Assembly (NCBI GenBank): GCA_035236585.1
Contig: CP141130.1
Span: 30,515,501-30,579,500 of the forward strand
Source of the DNA: Warburgia ugandensis
Taxonomy: Eukaryota; Streptophyta; Magnoliopsida; Canellales; Canellaceae
Reading direction: 5' to 3'
DNA length: 64,000 nt
Positions 12,300 to 24,329 of the stretch are shown here, one piece after another. A model generated the notes under the pieces. That model had not been told where the DNA came from. It was given only the letters and a program-made list of their open reading frames with translations, and made no database searches. Positions within the stretch are counted from its first letter, which is position 1. Each line of letters opens with the position of its first letter. Position numbers and translations under genes: made by a program.

Positions 12300-13871
12300 C
12301 ACCAACATTTTGGTAGACTCATGAAAAATACACAAAAAATCATGAAAAAATAAATGATTGTTGTTTTTATAGGTACCTGTGATTGCATTTAGCATATGCA
12401 ACAAGCCCGCATTTAGCATATGCAACAAGCCGTTAAACCCCTACATTACCCTTTATAGATGAGTTAGTTCTCATGAGGGTTTGCAAAGAATATACTCACA
12501 AAATTCAATATGGCTATGTTCCTTAGTTTTTCTCATAGAATTCTTGTCCATTAGTTCTCCATTGGCTTTAACAACATAATAAAAATGAATAAAAAATTCT
12601 ACAAGTTACCCCCATGCCAAGGCCATTTTATTATAGTTATATCTCGAAGTGTAATATGTGTATAGGCTACATAATTCTGAACGTCTAAATAGAAATGTTT
12701 ATACTTCCTCAAAAAATTGTCTTGACCTGAAATTCTCCATGGAATACACTAAAAAATGAAGATTTTAGAGAAAAGGGTCAAACAAAATCCTCTCACTATG
12801 TAACTTGATCCATTGACACTAATGGTTCACATAAGCTTATGCACATTGATTGTAAAAGGAACTATGATCCCTAATAATGGATGCCATCACCAAGACTATA
12901 AGGTAGTTCACCTTAATTCCATAATATTTATATCCTCCTTAAGACTTTATTCCAACCTAAGATCAACAAGACTTTAGATGGGACAAAACATAGGTTTGGG
13001 ATTGATTTTGAAAGAAAGGGTAAAGGGATTAAAAGGTTTCAAATCTAAGTATAGGTCTTCAATGAATGTTGGACGACTTTGTCTTTGAGTGTACTAAAGT
13101 GAATATCTTTTCTATTTTTCCTTTCTCTCTTTATTCACAAATTTTCTTTTTTGATAATCCTTTTTGATTTTCTTTGTATATCTTCGAAAGAAGGCTTTTT
13201 CTATGTAAATACTTTGATGTTTTTCACTTCTTAGACTTTTTTCATTTATGAAAATTTCTACTATCTCTACTCATTTTTGAATGATAGGTAATGGATATTT
13301 AATTGGGTTTTTGGGTTAAGGTAGACAGGTTTGAAAATGGAAGGCTTACCAAGAGGCTCAAAGGGTTTAACTAGTGGTATAAGATACTGGGTAGGCTTTA
13401 AGTCTCTAGGCTAAAATAATGATGGCCTATATCATTTCCCAAGTTTCTTAAAGCCTATCAAATTCAATAAATGTTTAGGAAAGTTAGTACTCACATTGGT
13501 GAATCTTGCCAATTGACCTAAACAAAGGAATTAGAAATTTTCAAAGTTGATATTCACTAAAGAAAATATGGAATTATATATAATCATCAGAAGGATGATA
13601 GTCTCTAATACTCGCTCAGTATAGGTCTGTATTGATTTTTCTCAGGATCTCTAAGTCATAACCATTTATCTATCTCGACTATGCAGTATGTGTAAGTGTG
13701 TTCCATGACTTAACTTCATAAACACTTTAGGCATGAATAAAATGTAGAACTAACCCTATGTATGCCTATCATCATAGTTAAAGAAACTTGACCTTGAAAA
13801 CTTAAAAAAACTAGATTTTTTTTTTAGAAATAAAAGACAACGAAAACTCAAAATTCTCATACATATGTATA
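12300..13871 (-). other. 3' noncoding region of OTA-1
   Basis: No open frame of note on either strand. It lies between the end of pol and the 3' LTR, where OTA elements usually carry a long untranslated stretch. It contains a two-copy 24-base direct repeat at 12385-12432 (gcatttagcatatgcaacaa core). The expected polypurine tract next to 12300 is eroded. Confidence 0.7.
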
Positions 13872-13908
13872 CCTCCCAAACTGAATTAAACATTGTTCCC
13901 AATGTTTT
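13872..13908 (-). promoter_or_regulatory. Conserved post-pol palindrome and G-rich tract of OTA-1
   Basis: On the minus strand this reads AACATTGGGAACAATGTT followed by a T/A stretch and gtttgggagg. The same motif is found after pol in the other two OTA elements (46875-46915 and 61597-61634). AACATTG and CAATGTT form a short inverted repeat. A role in RNA structure, second-strand priming or packaging is only inference. Confidence 0.6.
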
Positions 13909-14077
13909 GAAACATCGGACTCCTGCATATTGATTGGGTAGTATAGAAAAATGAAAATTGCTTCCTAGTGAGCACTAAGTTTAACATCTTTAGCCAGCTG
14001 TTTAGTGTTAGTACAATGATGCATGCATGTCAAACTCATGATGAATGCACATGTCATGGAACTTGTAGTGGTGGGTC

Positions 14078-15190
14078 TTAATAAATATGATCCTCAAGCA
14101 GAATCTCCTCTGCCTTAGGATTGACCAATTTGAGAAAGAGTTTTAACCTTTGACCATTCACTTTGAAAATCTCCCCATTCTTTTCAATCTTGACGGCTCC
14201 ATGAGGATAAACAGTGTGGACAAGGTAGGGTTCTGTCCTTCTAGAACAAAGTTTGCTAGGAAAGAGATGCGGCCTAGAGTTATACAAGAGGACTTGTGAA
14301 GGACTTACATAAGATATGCTTATCATGATGAGCCTTTATTCGGTCCTTGTATATTTTAGCAGTCTCATATGCATCTTTCCTAAGTTCATCCAACTCATTG
14401 AGTTGGAGCTTTCTGTGGGTCTTGGCATTATCTAAGTCAAAATTGAGTTTTTTAATAGCCCCATATGCTTTATGCTCAAGCTCAAATGGAAGATGATAGG
14501 CCTTTCCATAGACTAAATGGTAGGGTGACATGCCTATAGGGGTTTTGAATGCAATATGGTAAGCCTGTAATGCATCAGTAAGTCTTAGTGACCAGTCTTA
14601 CAAACTAGGATTAACTTCTAACAACCACTTAGTTTCCTTATTGGACACTTCTACTTTTCCACTAATCTGAGGATGGTATGGGATAACAATTCTATGGTTG
14701 ACTTTGTATTTCTTCATTAAATTTTCAACACTCTATTACAAGTGTTTTTCCCCATCACTAATAATGGCCCGGTGGAGTACCAAAGCATGAAAAAATATTT
14801 TTCTTCAAAACTTGGACCACCACTTTGTGGTTGTTGGTCTTACAAGCTATGGTCTCCACCCATTCAGACACGTATTCCACTCCCACAAGGATGTAAAGGT
14901 AACCAAAGGAGTTGGGAAAAGGTCCTATAAAGTTGATGCCCACACATCTAAAGACTCAATAATCTGAATGGTGTTCAGGGGCATCATATCTCTTTTACCA
15001 AGACTCGCTAACTACTAACACCTTGTATGCATCTCCTAATTACTTGATTGGGACAGTACTTGAATAAGTATGGATCCTCTTATGAAAAGTGTTTAACCTT
15101 AGCAAAAAATCTATGCCGATCCCATTTGGACCAACGATTTGGCATCTGATGAATGAGAAGATAATTTACAATGTTGGCATACCAACATAA
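14078..15190 (-). pseudogene. OTA-1 integrase (decayed)
   Basis: Remnant of the retroviral-type integrase that would insert element cDNA into chromosomes. The N-terminal part (about 15190-14960) keeps scattered residues only. The core has GINFIGPFPNSFG at about 14930, where OTA elements normally have Asp (GIDFMGPFP); Asn replaces the first catalytic acid. A one-base frameshift near 14770 separates FGTP from RAIISDG, which keeps the second Asp. The C-terminal part is best preserved: [18 protein letters not shown] and [13 protein letters not shown] in 14280-14531, then after another frameshift [12 protein letters not shown] in 14078-14326. Upstream is a solo LTR at 15202. The protein cannot be functional. 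Clade assignment comes from the KA(C/Y)HLP.ELEHKAY signature, which is typical of plant Athila/Tat-like integrases. Confidence 0.85.
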
Positions 15191-15201
15191 CTGTTAGATA
15201 G

Positions 15202-15448
15202 TGTGAAGCCCTAAGCTAATGAGGGTGGGCTAAGAGAAGGATGGCAGGCTTCTAAGCTAGGGTGAAGGACAAAGAGTTAGTCCCACATCGCCTGCGGAGA
15301 GGAAATTAGGCTGTTTATAAGAGCTGGGGGAACTCTAACAGTCACAATGCATTTTCCTGGAAAAACTAGGGAAGAACAAACCCGTAAGAGGTGTATGGGT
15401 GCCTCAAAGTAGACAATATTTTGACTGTTAGAACCCCAGGGTGTTACA
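15202..15448 (+). mobile_element. Solo LTR of a TRIM/SMART-like element, inserted in OTA-1 pol
   Basis: Begins TGTGAAGCCC and ends GGGTGTTACA. The flanks are gatag (15197-15201) and aatag (15449-15453), a target duplication with one mismatch. The inside contains the blocks agttagtcccacatcgcc, ttataagagctgggg, tcacaatgcattttcc and agacaatattttgactgtta. These align with both LTRs of the TRIM-like element at 25595-26191. It separates the RNase H and integrase remnants of OTA-1. Confidence 0.85.
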
Positions 15449-15469
15449 AATAGTCATCAATTGTTCATT

Positions 15470-15990
15470 TGAAAACGACTTAGTGATTTGGGCTGGACTC
15501 GTTAGTGGATTGAACGACTAGCCTAGATAGATGATCTGCTACTACATTCTAGGAGCCTTTCTTATCATGGATCTCAATGTCAAACTCATGTAATAATAGA
15601 ATCCATCAAAAGATCCTGGCTTTAGCAAAATTCTTAGAAAGAAGGTAATTCAAGGTGGTATGGTCAAAATAGATTATAACTTTAGAATCTAAGAGTAGGA
15701 CCTAAATTTGTCTTAGGCAAATACAACTACTACCACTCTTTCTTTGTAGTGGAATAATTGAGTTGTATGTCATTCAATTTCTACTTGTGTGTTAGATCAC
15801 ATGGGGAAGTTTATCCATACACTTCCCCAAGGTAATACCAATTGTATAATCGGAGGGGTCACACGTAATCTCGAATGGTGCATTCCAATTAGGTGGTAGA
15901 ATAATAGGAGCAGAGGTTAATTCTTCTTTAAGCTTCTTAAAAGCTTATAAGTAGTCTTCATTAAAGTCAAATGTAGCCTCTTTAGCAAGT
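15470..15990 (-). pseudogene. OTA-1 RNase H (decayed)
   Basis: Minus-strand frames read DHTTLNYLLSKNFAKARI, HEFDIEIHDKKGS and NVVADHLSRL in order, the end of a Ty3-type RNase H plus the connection towards integrase. Stops interrupt the frame (for example after KARIF and KKGS). RNase H would remove the RNA strand during reverse transcription. The upstream part, with the catalytic acids, is not convincingly readable. Confidence 0.75.
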
Positions 15991-15999
15991 AAGTTGCAT

Positions 16000-16800
16000 A
16001 AGGGCCTAGAGATTTTGCTAAAATCTTTAATGAAGCATGGATAAAAACTGGCATAGCCAAGGAACAAATGAATTTCTTTTACCTACTGAGGAGGTGGAAG
16101 GTAGGAAATTAGATCCACCTTGGCTTTATCAGCCTCTATCCCATTAGGTGAGATCACATCCCCTAAAACAATTCCACTTGTCACCATAAAGCAGCATTTG
16201 TCCCAATTCAGCACTAAAATTTCCTCCTGACACCTAGCAAGAACTAACTTTAGATGTTGCAGGCATTCATCAAAAGATGATCCTGATACTAAAAAATCAT
16301 CCATGAACACTTCTAAGAACCTCTCCACCATATCGAAAAAATGCTTAGCATACACACCTTTGGAAAGTAGCTGAAGCATTACACAATCTAAAGGGCACAC
16401 GACAATAGGTGAAGGTCTTGATAGGGCTTCCTAAGGTAGTCTTCTCTTAATCCTCAAGTTCTATGGGGATTTGGTTATAACCAAAATAATCATAAAGAAA
16501 ACAATAATTTATGGCAGGCTAACCTTTCTAGCATCTGGTCAATGAAAGGAAGAGGAAAGTGATCCTTCCTCATGACCAAGTTTAGTTTACAGTAACTAAT
16601 ACAGACTCTCCTCCCATTGGTCATGTGAGTGGGATCAGTTCATTGTCCTCATTGCAGATTATCATGACTCTGGATTTTTTGTGTACAACCTAAACTGGGC
16701 TGACCCAAGTGCTAAATAGGGTATATTACACCAACATCTAGCAATTTGAGCACTTCGTCTTTAACAACCTCTTTCATATTGCAGTTAAGACTCCTCTGTG
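16000..16800 (-). pseudogene. OTA-1 reverse transcriptase (decayed)
   Basis: The longest intact part is 16083-16400 (105 codons): VFMDDFLVSGSSFDECLQHL carries the catalytic FMDD box, which is still intact, followed by NWDKCCFMV and a GIVLGDVISPNGIE motif, all typical of the palm/thumb of Ty3/gypsy RT. Upstream, fragments such as GRRVCISYCKLN, RKDHFPLPFIDQMLERLA and the start of the PF-L-region lie in shifted frames with stops. The enzyme would copy element RNA into cDNA. Position between protease (17431-17760) and RNase H (15990) fits gypsy order (PR-RT-RH-INT). Confidence 0.85.
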
Positions 16801-16859
16801 TTTTCCTACATGATTAAGCATTCTCTTCAAGATGAATTTGATGCATATAAAATAGGTCT

Positions 16860-17400
16860 AATCCCCTTAATGTCCATTATAGTCCACCCTAAAGCTGTCT
16901 TATGTTCATGCAAAATATTAAGTAGCTTTCCTTCCTATTCTTGATTGAGATCTGAGCCAATGATCACATGCAAGGAATCATCAGGTCCTAAGTAAGAATA
17001 TTTCAAGTTATTAGGATATGATTTAAGAATCAAAGTGGGTGGTTTGTCAATTGAAGGTATAGGAACAAATTTGGACAGGGGAATAGGTTCCAATTGAGGT
17101 ATCTATTTAGAAGTGTCCATGATGGGTGCAGCATCTAGGAAAGTATTTACTTTATCTATGCAGATGTCTATGTCAAAATTGAGATTAAAATGTACAAGGT
17201 AAGCCTCAAGTGGATCTAGGTGGAGGATAGTGGAGAGGCATATGAAATTAGATTTTGATCATGATGATTATGAAGGAGTCATTAAGGTCAAGATGCTGGT
17301 GATAGTCATTAAACACATTAAGTTTTAGTTTCATGTTGCCGAAAGAAAGTTTCATCACACCGTTATGATAGTGATGATGGCATTGGACATTACCAATAAA
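16860..17400 (-). pseudogene. OTA-1 protease-RT linker
   Basis: Low-identity coding remnant between protease and RT. In OTA-3 the corresponding stretch (58130-58640) is an acidic, proline-containing linker; here it is broken by stops in all frames. No catalytic motif is expected. Confidence 0.45.
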
Positions 17401-17430
17401 GGATGTCCAAGAATAACTGGGATTTGATTA

Positions 17431-17760
17431 CTAGGGTTTGATAAAGGTTGGGTGTCCAGGACAATGAAATCGATGGGGAAATAAAACTAGATCCACCTGC
17501 AGTAAGGCATCTTCAACCATGCTATGTGAAATTTTAATAGATATGTATGCAAGCTGCAACATGGTGTTGGTTGACTTTAATTCACCAAGATCTAGATGCA
17601 CATAGGTAGAGTATGATAATAGGTTCACACTAGCCCCTAAATCGAACAGTGCCCTATTATTGACATGGTTTCCAATAACACATGAGATAGTAGGACAACC
17701 TGGATCTCTAAACTTTGAAGAAGTATTATGTTGAATCAAAGAGCTCACCTACTCCATGAG
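17431..17760 (-). pseudogene. OTA-1 aspartic protease
   Basis: A 105-codon frame (17431-17748) contains ALFDLGASVNLLSYSTY, the DLGAS form of the retropepsin active site usual in OTA elements. Before it comes CPTISCVIGNH and after it ELKSTNTMLQLA and SMVEDALLQVD. The catalytic Asp is present. The protease would process the Gag-Pol polyprotein in the virus-like particle. The frame opens in the 3' part of gag after a stop and runs out at 17431, so the domain is locally readable but lacks an intact polyprotein. Confidence 0.88.
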
Positions 17761-18560
17761 AAAGGCTTTCTTTTGCACATTTAGCTTGTGCTTTTGTGTG
17801 CAGAGCTCTTTTAGGAACTTGGCATAGGCAGGGATATCCTTGTTTGCATTGACTAATCAAATATTGATCCACACATGTTTGAATACATCCATTATCTCAT
17901 GAAAGTTGGTTCCTTTTTGTACCTTGTTCATAAGCTAAGGGAATGGGACCTTAGGTGCATAAGGTGCCTCCACAATGGGCTCAGAGGGAGCTTGAGATTT
18001 CTATCACTTCTCCTTCTCCTTGATTATATCTTGGTCTTTCTCCTCTAATTTATTTTTAGTCTACACTATGCTATTGTCTATCTGATGGCCACTCCTAAGG
18101 GTAATTATGTATTTGACTTGCTCAGTGGTCTCTATGAATTTGAGTTGGTGCCTTTTAAAAATTTTCCCCTAGGGTTTAGGATTAGCTTATTAGGAAATGT
18201 TCCTTATCTCTATCATTTAAGGTAGTAGTCCACTGACTCATTTATAATCCCTATAGAGGGCATTGGTTTTGTGTATAGGGAAGAACTTATTTAAAAACAT
18301 TTTCTATAATTGGTCCCATGTGGTAATGGAACCAACCTCTAATGAGTTCAGCCAAGAATTGGCCTTATCTTTCAAGGAGAAGGGAAACAACCTAAGTCTA
18401 ATGGAATTATTCAAAAAGTTTCAAAACTTGAATTTGGCACATATGTTAAGGAATTCCTTAATGTTAAGGTATGGATTCTCTCTCTAGATTGTAATTAGAT
18501 GGGAGTAACTAAATGACTTTAGGTTCTAACTCGAATTGGTCTGCATTGGTAGCTAGTGTT
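17760..18560 (-). pseudogene. OTA-1 gag (decayed)
   Basis: Minus-strand frames read FPFSLKDKANSWLNSLEVGS, TTWDQL, FLNKFFPIHKTNAL (about 18420-18260), the conserved capsid region of OTA gag. Nearer the protease come ANKDIPAYAKFLKELCTQK and KLNVQKKAF. Stops and a gap break the frame around 18000-18200. Gag would form the virus-like particle. The plus-strand open frame at 18263-18487 is antisense to this gag. Confidence 0.8.
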
Positions 18561-19850
18561 GTGATGCATAAGGGAGTTTTTTTTATGGCCTTGGCTTTAG
18601 CTATAGCTGGGTTTGCCTTGTGATTATGTATTTTTCTCTTATCCCTTGTTTGAGGATACGTTCAATCTCAGAACAAAATGGTGCTAATTTTGTGTTCTGG
18701 GATAGACAACAGTGCATGCACTCTGATGTAATCCTAATTAAATGCCACTCGTAATTATAAATGACATACAATCAATCCCTAATGGTTTTCTAGAAAACTG
18801 TTTTATTATTATGTGTTAATCTGTAGGAAGTAGCTTTTAGACCTAATTTTAAACATCTCCTCCTTTTATCCAAGCTCCACTACTGCTTACAAATTAGGTT
18901 CTTCTTAGAGTGGTTAATACAATTCTCATGTAAGGAGGCATTTAGACCTCAACAAGCATCAACGAAAGGCATAAGAAAATCACTTAGATTTTGCATACAA
19001 CTTTAACCACACTTCTTAGAAGCCATTGGAGCGATAGTAAATCTACTCCTTCAAAAAGGGTCCTGCAAGCTCAAAACCCTAAGTCACTTCCTACATGATT
19101 TTAAATTAAAATTTTAAGGGTTAGGATCGTGACATACAAGGATAGATTTGATTACATAGTTGGACTGAGGATCTAGTGATGAAATTCGGTCCTTATATTA
19201 TGAAGGTTCTTGTGGGGCCCTTCATGCATTTTGATCATCCACCATAAAGTGGTAAAGAAAGCAGTGAATGTGCAATACAATGCAAGAAAAATAAACTAAC
19301 GCTACATATATGCTATATAACAAAGGGTCCACACTTTAACAGAAAGTGCACTATAACCGGATAGCTTATGAATTGGTTATAGACAACCTTAGGTTATCCC
19401 TTATTAGACAAGTTCAATTCTAATATAGTAGTCCTAAAAATTATGCAACAATTTGATATGCATGAATTACACTATTAATCAGAAATGCAATTTATACTAA
19501 ATACAATTACACTAAAAAAATAAAGGTGGGTTAGCTACTTACAATGGGGTCCTGGGTATAAGTTTGCTTGTACAAGTCTGGGTCTATCCTAAGTTGGAAG
19601 TAGAGATGACCCATACTTGACCTGTATTATTACAACCTATTTACAAAAGTTACACTTCGCCTCACTATAAGTCAGCAAAAAAACAAAAAATCTAGAAAAA
19701 TGGGGAAATCCTATTTACTTCGATGAAGCTTTGGCCCCCAAGATTGCTACTACTCCTTTCGCCAAATGCCCCTCACACAAAATAAAGAAAATGTGTCAAT
19801 TTTGAGGAATTAGCAAAATATGCAAAAATCCTAAAACAAGGCAAAAAATT
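18561..19850 (-). other. OTA-1 5' leader and decayed PBS
   Basis: Noncoding stretch between the 5' LTR and gag. Next to the LTR (plus 19825-19850) the minus strand reads ACATCA|AATTTTTTGCCTTG, which fits an eroded form of the TTTTGGCGCCGTTG-type PBS that OTA elements usually carry. The segment 18900-18960 is, in inverse orientation, almost identical to 23705-23760. No gene is seen. Confidence 0.65.
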
Positions 19851-20546
19851 TGATGTATTCTAAAAAGTACATCAAACTCACAAATTAGAGTAGTATGATT
19901 ACATGCAAGTGAAGTCAATCTCATGAGGAATCTAATGAATTTGTATTCAATTGGACCTACTTAGATCAATTATCCTAGCCAAAAGAAAGATTGTATTTTG
20001 ATTTACTCTAGAAAATAAAAGAACCTGGAATTTGAAACATGCATAAAATTAGAAGCTTTCTAAAAATGAGATTAGAAACTTTTGAGAATGAAATTGGAAA
20101 CTTTCTATAACTGTAATGCATTAAAAAAAGAAAACTAATTCAAAACTAGAAACATGAATAAACTTAGAAACATAAATCTAGAATGAACTTTTTAAACTTG
20201 GAAATTAGAAAATTCCTAAAAATAAAATTAGAAGCTTTCTAAACTTGAAACTTCTGAAACAAAACCTCCCTAAATGATAACTTTATAAAATGCAACTAAT
20301 CTTTAAGAAACTTCTTAAAAATGACTACTATCTAAAATGAATACTTTCTAAAATTAGTAATTAGAACTTCTAAAAGTAGAAATTTTTAAAACTAAAATTA
20401 GAAAATTCCTAAAGTTAAAATTCTAATCAAAACATCCAACTAAATGTGATCAATGAATATTAGCAAAGCATGCATGATAGAGATGCAAATAACTAAACTT
20501 GTTTATTGAATATAAAACATTACAAGAGATGTACAACACATACAAT
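19851..20546 (-). repeat. 5' LTR of OTA-1, left segment
   Basis: Starts TGATGT at 19851 and matches LTR 10110-12299 until 20546, where the 5.8 kb composite block begins after acatacaat. It continues at 26387. Confidence 0.9.
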
Positions 20547-20560
20547 AGGGTGGGGGGCGC

Positions 20561-20960
20561 TGTGATGACCTCAATAGAAATACTTTTATTAAAATCAGGA
20601 TCAATCCAATGGTTCATATATGTAGCCCCGGTAGTCATTACATACATTGTCCAAATATTACAATCCAAATTACAAAACAAATACTATCTTCCTCAGAGTA
20701 AATACCCTGAGTAGTAGTTTGGTGATGATTATCTTCAAGTCTTGAGCTTTCAACCTTCCTTAACTGTATCTGAGATATTGTAACATTCAAACATTTGCAA
20801 TGTCTCAGCAATCTATGCTTAGTAGGGGATTTAAGAAATATAATCAATATATCTCAAAATCAACAGTTCTTTATATCCATGATATAAACAATTTATATAA
20901 TTGGATAACCATTGCATCCTTCACTTATCATATAAATTATATGTATATATTACATATAGA
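20561..20960 (-). repeat. Chromovirus LTR 3' end, inverted (LTR D)
   Basis: On the minus strand this ends GAGGTCATCACA at 20561 and contains the ccccta-aagcat...CTGAGA hairpin region (20770-20808) seen at 25165-25218. The stem here has two G/T-type mismatches. It faces LTR E, so the two 3' LTR ends form an inverted pair about 400 bp long at the edges of a 5 kb segment. Confidence 0.65.
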
Positions 20961-20989
20961 TAAAACCACTGAAAATCATGAAAAAGTTG

Positions 20990-21058
20990 TATCCTGGTCT
21001 ATTTGAGTGATTGTAAATTAGAAATTTGGAGGACGAAATTTTTTGTAAGGGGGTAGAT
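20990..21058 (+). pseudogene. Chromovirus 3' end of pol and polypurine tract
   Basis: The stretch ggaggacgaaatttttt followed by aagggggtagat (21047-21058) is the standard ending of plant Tekay/Del-type elements: end of pol, then the purine primer, directly before an LTR starting TGTGACACCCC. Nothing further upstream of pol remains. Confidence 0.75.
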
Positions 21059-23559
21059 TGTGACACCCCTAATTTTTGTAAGGAGATTGAATAAATAATG
21101 AAATTGAAAATTCCAAGAAAAATTAGGCTGGACTATTAGGGTTATTAAAAATGCACTTCTAATAGAAGTGGAATCAAGGTTCGAAGCCTATATATTTGAT
21201 ATATACGTAAAAAATTGGCTTGGATAGACTATAAGTTTGTCTAATTCCTAGTTCAGGAGAAAATTTTATATTTTTCTCAATTTTTAACCTAAAAAGGGCA
21301 AAAATATAATTTCACCTCACAATCAAGGTATAATACATGTATTATTGAAAACATACTTGATGAACCAATTAAAATGACACTAAGTACATCAAAATTCGAG
21401 TTCGTATGAAAATTTTGTATTTTTCTACATTTTTCAACAAAAAAGGGCAAAGTGGTCGTTTCACATTAATGTGGGGACCACAGATGTGGGCAATGGTCTC
21501 GAAACATCAATAATTGGTCAAACCACTACTAGCTGGTTGTGGAGACAGAGGTGGAAGTGGGGAAATTCTTTTTAATATAAAATTCAAAAGAGAAAAACAT
21601 AATTATTAGGGGAAAATGATTAAAATTTTAGAAAATTACCTCAGAAAAAATCCCAAAAATATTCATAAAATATAGAAAAAAATTCACCAATGCCTCCTCT
21701 AATTCTAGCTCCAAAATCCCTCTCATTCTCTACTTTCTCCCTCTTTTCCTCTCTTTCTTTTCTTATTTCCAGTTTTACCCCTAAGTAGAAAACCTATAGA
21801 AATCCAGTGATCTAACCCTCATACCAAAAATCCAAACCATCAAATCAATTTGTAACAGGCTTATCTACAAAACCTCTATATTAATTGTATGATCCACTGG
21901 TGATTTCATTGGAAGATCACAAATTATGTCATCTCCAGCATAGTTCACTTTTCGGTGAGAATTTTCTTAATTTTGTCAAGATCTTCTCTTCTGGACACTT
22001 CTAAGTAGGTTTCCTATCACTTTATTTTTATTTTTCAATATATTTTTCCTAAAATTGGGTTATTGTACTGGTTTTCTAGCCAAAATTCTAGAAAAACTAG
22101 TACTATTGATGTAGGCCTAGAACACCATCAAGGACACCTCAAATGGAAAATCTAAGCCATTCAATGGATTCAAAAGGGCCAAAAATCTTAAGAACCATGA
22201 TCACAATATATTTTATTTTTCATTTGGACCCTTAATTTTAAGAAATAAGATCTGACAGTTCGGAATCAATCTGAACCGTTGAAATTGATGGAAACTTGAA
22301 AATTCAATTCCAAACTCAATTTAAATACAAATCTAGATAAAAAAGAAGCTATAGATTCCTTGTATTGTGTAGAATATAATGAAATAATGATATTGAGGTT
22401 TTGTATTTGATTTATATGAAATAAATTTTAAAGTTAGTTCCAACAGTAGTGGATCATGATCAAATTGATGATAAAATGGAAATCTGGTCCAATGGATGGA
22501 TCCAAGACATGTTAAAACCTTAAACTCAATGATCATAGTAGAATTTTCAAGCCTCTAGATTAGTTAAATTTATCAAAATATTACAGATTAAGATCAACCA
22601 TTGAAAAAGGCTAAAAATTTAAAAATGAAATTCCTCACTCATTTTAAGTCTGGTTTTTTATCAAGAAGATTTTATGAATAGATCTTGATGAGGGGAACCT
22701 ATTGAACCCATAAAAATAATATTTTAATCATTAAAACTTTCTGTTAATTAAAAATACACCTACTGACACCCTTGATAAAGCAGATTTGGGGTGATCAGAA
22801 GTGAGGATTTGGATCCATTAAGGATATAATGATGATAAATCATCATGGGGATGGTTGAATTGGATTGACATGAATTGAATTAAAGTTTAGACTATTGAAA
22901 GTAAAAATGATCATGGAAAATCCCCATGGATCCTATTGATCTGGTAGATCAAGAATGATTAGACCAGTTGGACCTATAAAAGTGATGATCTAAGGCTAAT
23001 ATCATGTTATTAGAGATATTGGATCAATAAAAAACATGAAAGATCAAGGGTTGTACTCTTAATGGAATATTAACCCTAGATCTAAAAGATGGACTAATTA
23101 GATGGTTGGATCATAAGGATAAATTGATCATATTCTTAGTTAATGGTCTTTAATAGTAGATTTGATTTAATTATGATCCATGTCAAGTTTTTAATTTCAG
23201 TATAATTTTCTTTAATTTCTTAGATTAAAATGCTGTTAATATTCTAGTTAATTATTTTATTAGCAAATTTAATCCATGTTAAATTTTCAATTCCAGCATG
23301 ATTGTCTTTAAATTCCTTAGATTTAGATTTATGAGTATAATTTCTTTTAATTTCCTTTACATTAGTAGAGTTATGAAAAATACCTTAAAGGGGTAATTAA
23401 TGAAATATAGTTGGACTTCACAAAATACATATATACATCATGAGAAATAATTATAGTAAGGGCTATAGTGAGTAGGACAATATAAGGGGTGGATTTTCCA
23501 TTTCCTTAGCCCAAAATAAGAGCATCATAAACATCTATGAATGACATAGTATATGTTCA

Positions 23560-23870
23560 TGGAATTAATTAAAATCAAGTAGAAATAAAACTTAAGGTTA
23601 TGAGCTCATAGGGCCTTATTAAAGGTTGAGCTAAGGCTATGCCCTTACATGTTATTCATCATGGTTAAGGGGGTTTCTAATGAGCCTCGCTATCCCTCCA
23701 CCTTTTGTTGACGTTTGTTGAGGTCTAAATGCCTCCTTACATGAGGATTGAATTAACCATGTTGGGAATGGCATGTAACTAGTAAACCTTGGTCAATTGG
23801 AAATAAGAGGAGCTGTCTAGAATTAAGAATAAGTTAACCTCAATTCAATAAAACATTAACTGGTTGAGCA
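23560..23870 (+). repeat. OTA-type leader fragment within LTR E
   Basis: The text gttgaggtctaaatgcctcc, continuing into ttacatgag-attg, is the near-exact reverse complement of 18925-18960 in the OTA-1 leader. The surrounding 'tatgagctca..gg' and 'aggagct' blocks also resemble the OTA-2 leader near 43255-43460. It is in the opposite orientation to OTA-1. Confidence 0.55.
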
Positions 23871-23871
23871 A

Positions 23872-23895
23872 TAATAATAATAATAATAATAATAA
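23872..23895 (+). repeat. (AAT)n microsatellite
   Basis: Eight AAT/ATA units directly after the OTA-type leader fragment. Confidence 0.95.
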
Positions 23896-24278
23896 GATCA
23901 TACAAGGCTAGCAAATTATCTTACCCTAATAAAAATTATAAGTAAGATAACGATGATCTGGCAAGATCCAAGAGAGATCTTAAATGATAAAAAACAACAA
24001 AAGAAAAGAAATACAATGTAGAGTATATTATTGTTGTGTGATTTTACTTATAGTATAGATTTTTTAGCTTAGAAGGTTTGAAACCTTGATCATATATGAT
24101 TCAAGGAAAATGAGGGCATCCTTCATAGGATAACCCAAATACATGTAAAAAGAATACTTGTATAAAGGAATAACTTTATATGTATGGTTTGATAGATGTA
24201 TGAATCAAGACCATGATGGACAATATGGAATGAATACCACTTTGAGGTGGGTGGATGTACAAGAATGTATTAAAGATT

Positions 24279-24280
<2 letters not shown>

Positions 24281-24328
<48 letters not shown>
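24281..24328 (+). repeat. (TG)n microsatellite, 48 bp
   Basis: Uninterrupted TG run in LTR E; it yields a meaningless Cys-Val repeat frame at 24158-24349. Confidence 0.98.

Positions 24329-24329
<1 letters not shown>

Noticed and set aside
18263-18487. 74-codon plus-strand frame
   Set aside because: Antisense to OTA-1 gag, whose minus-strand motifs are recognisable.
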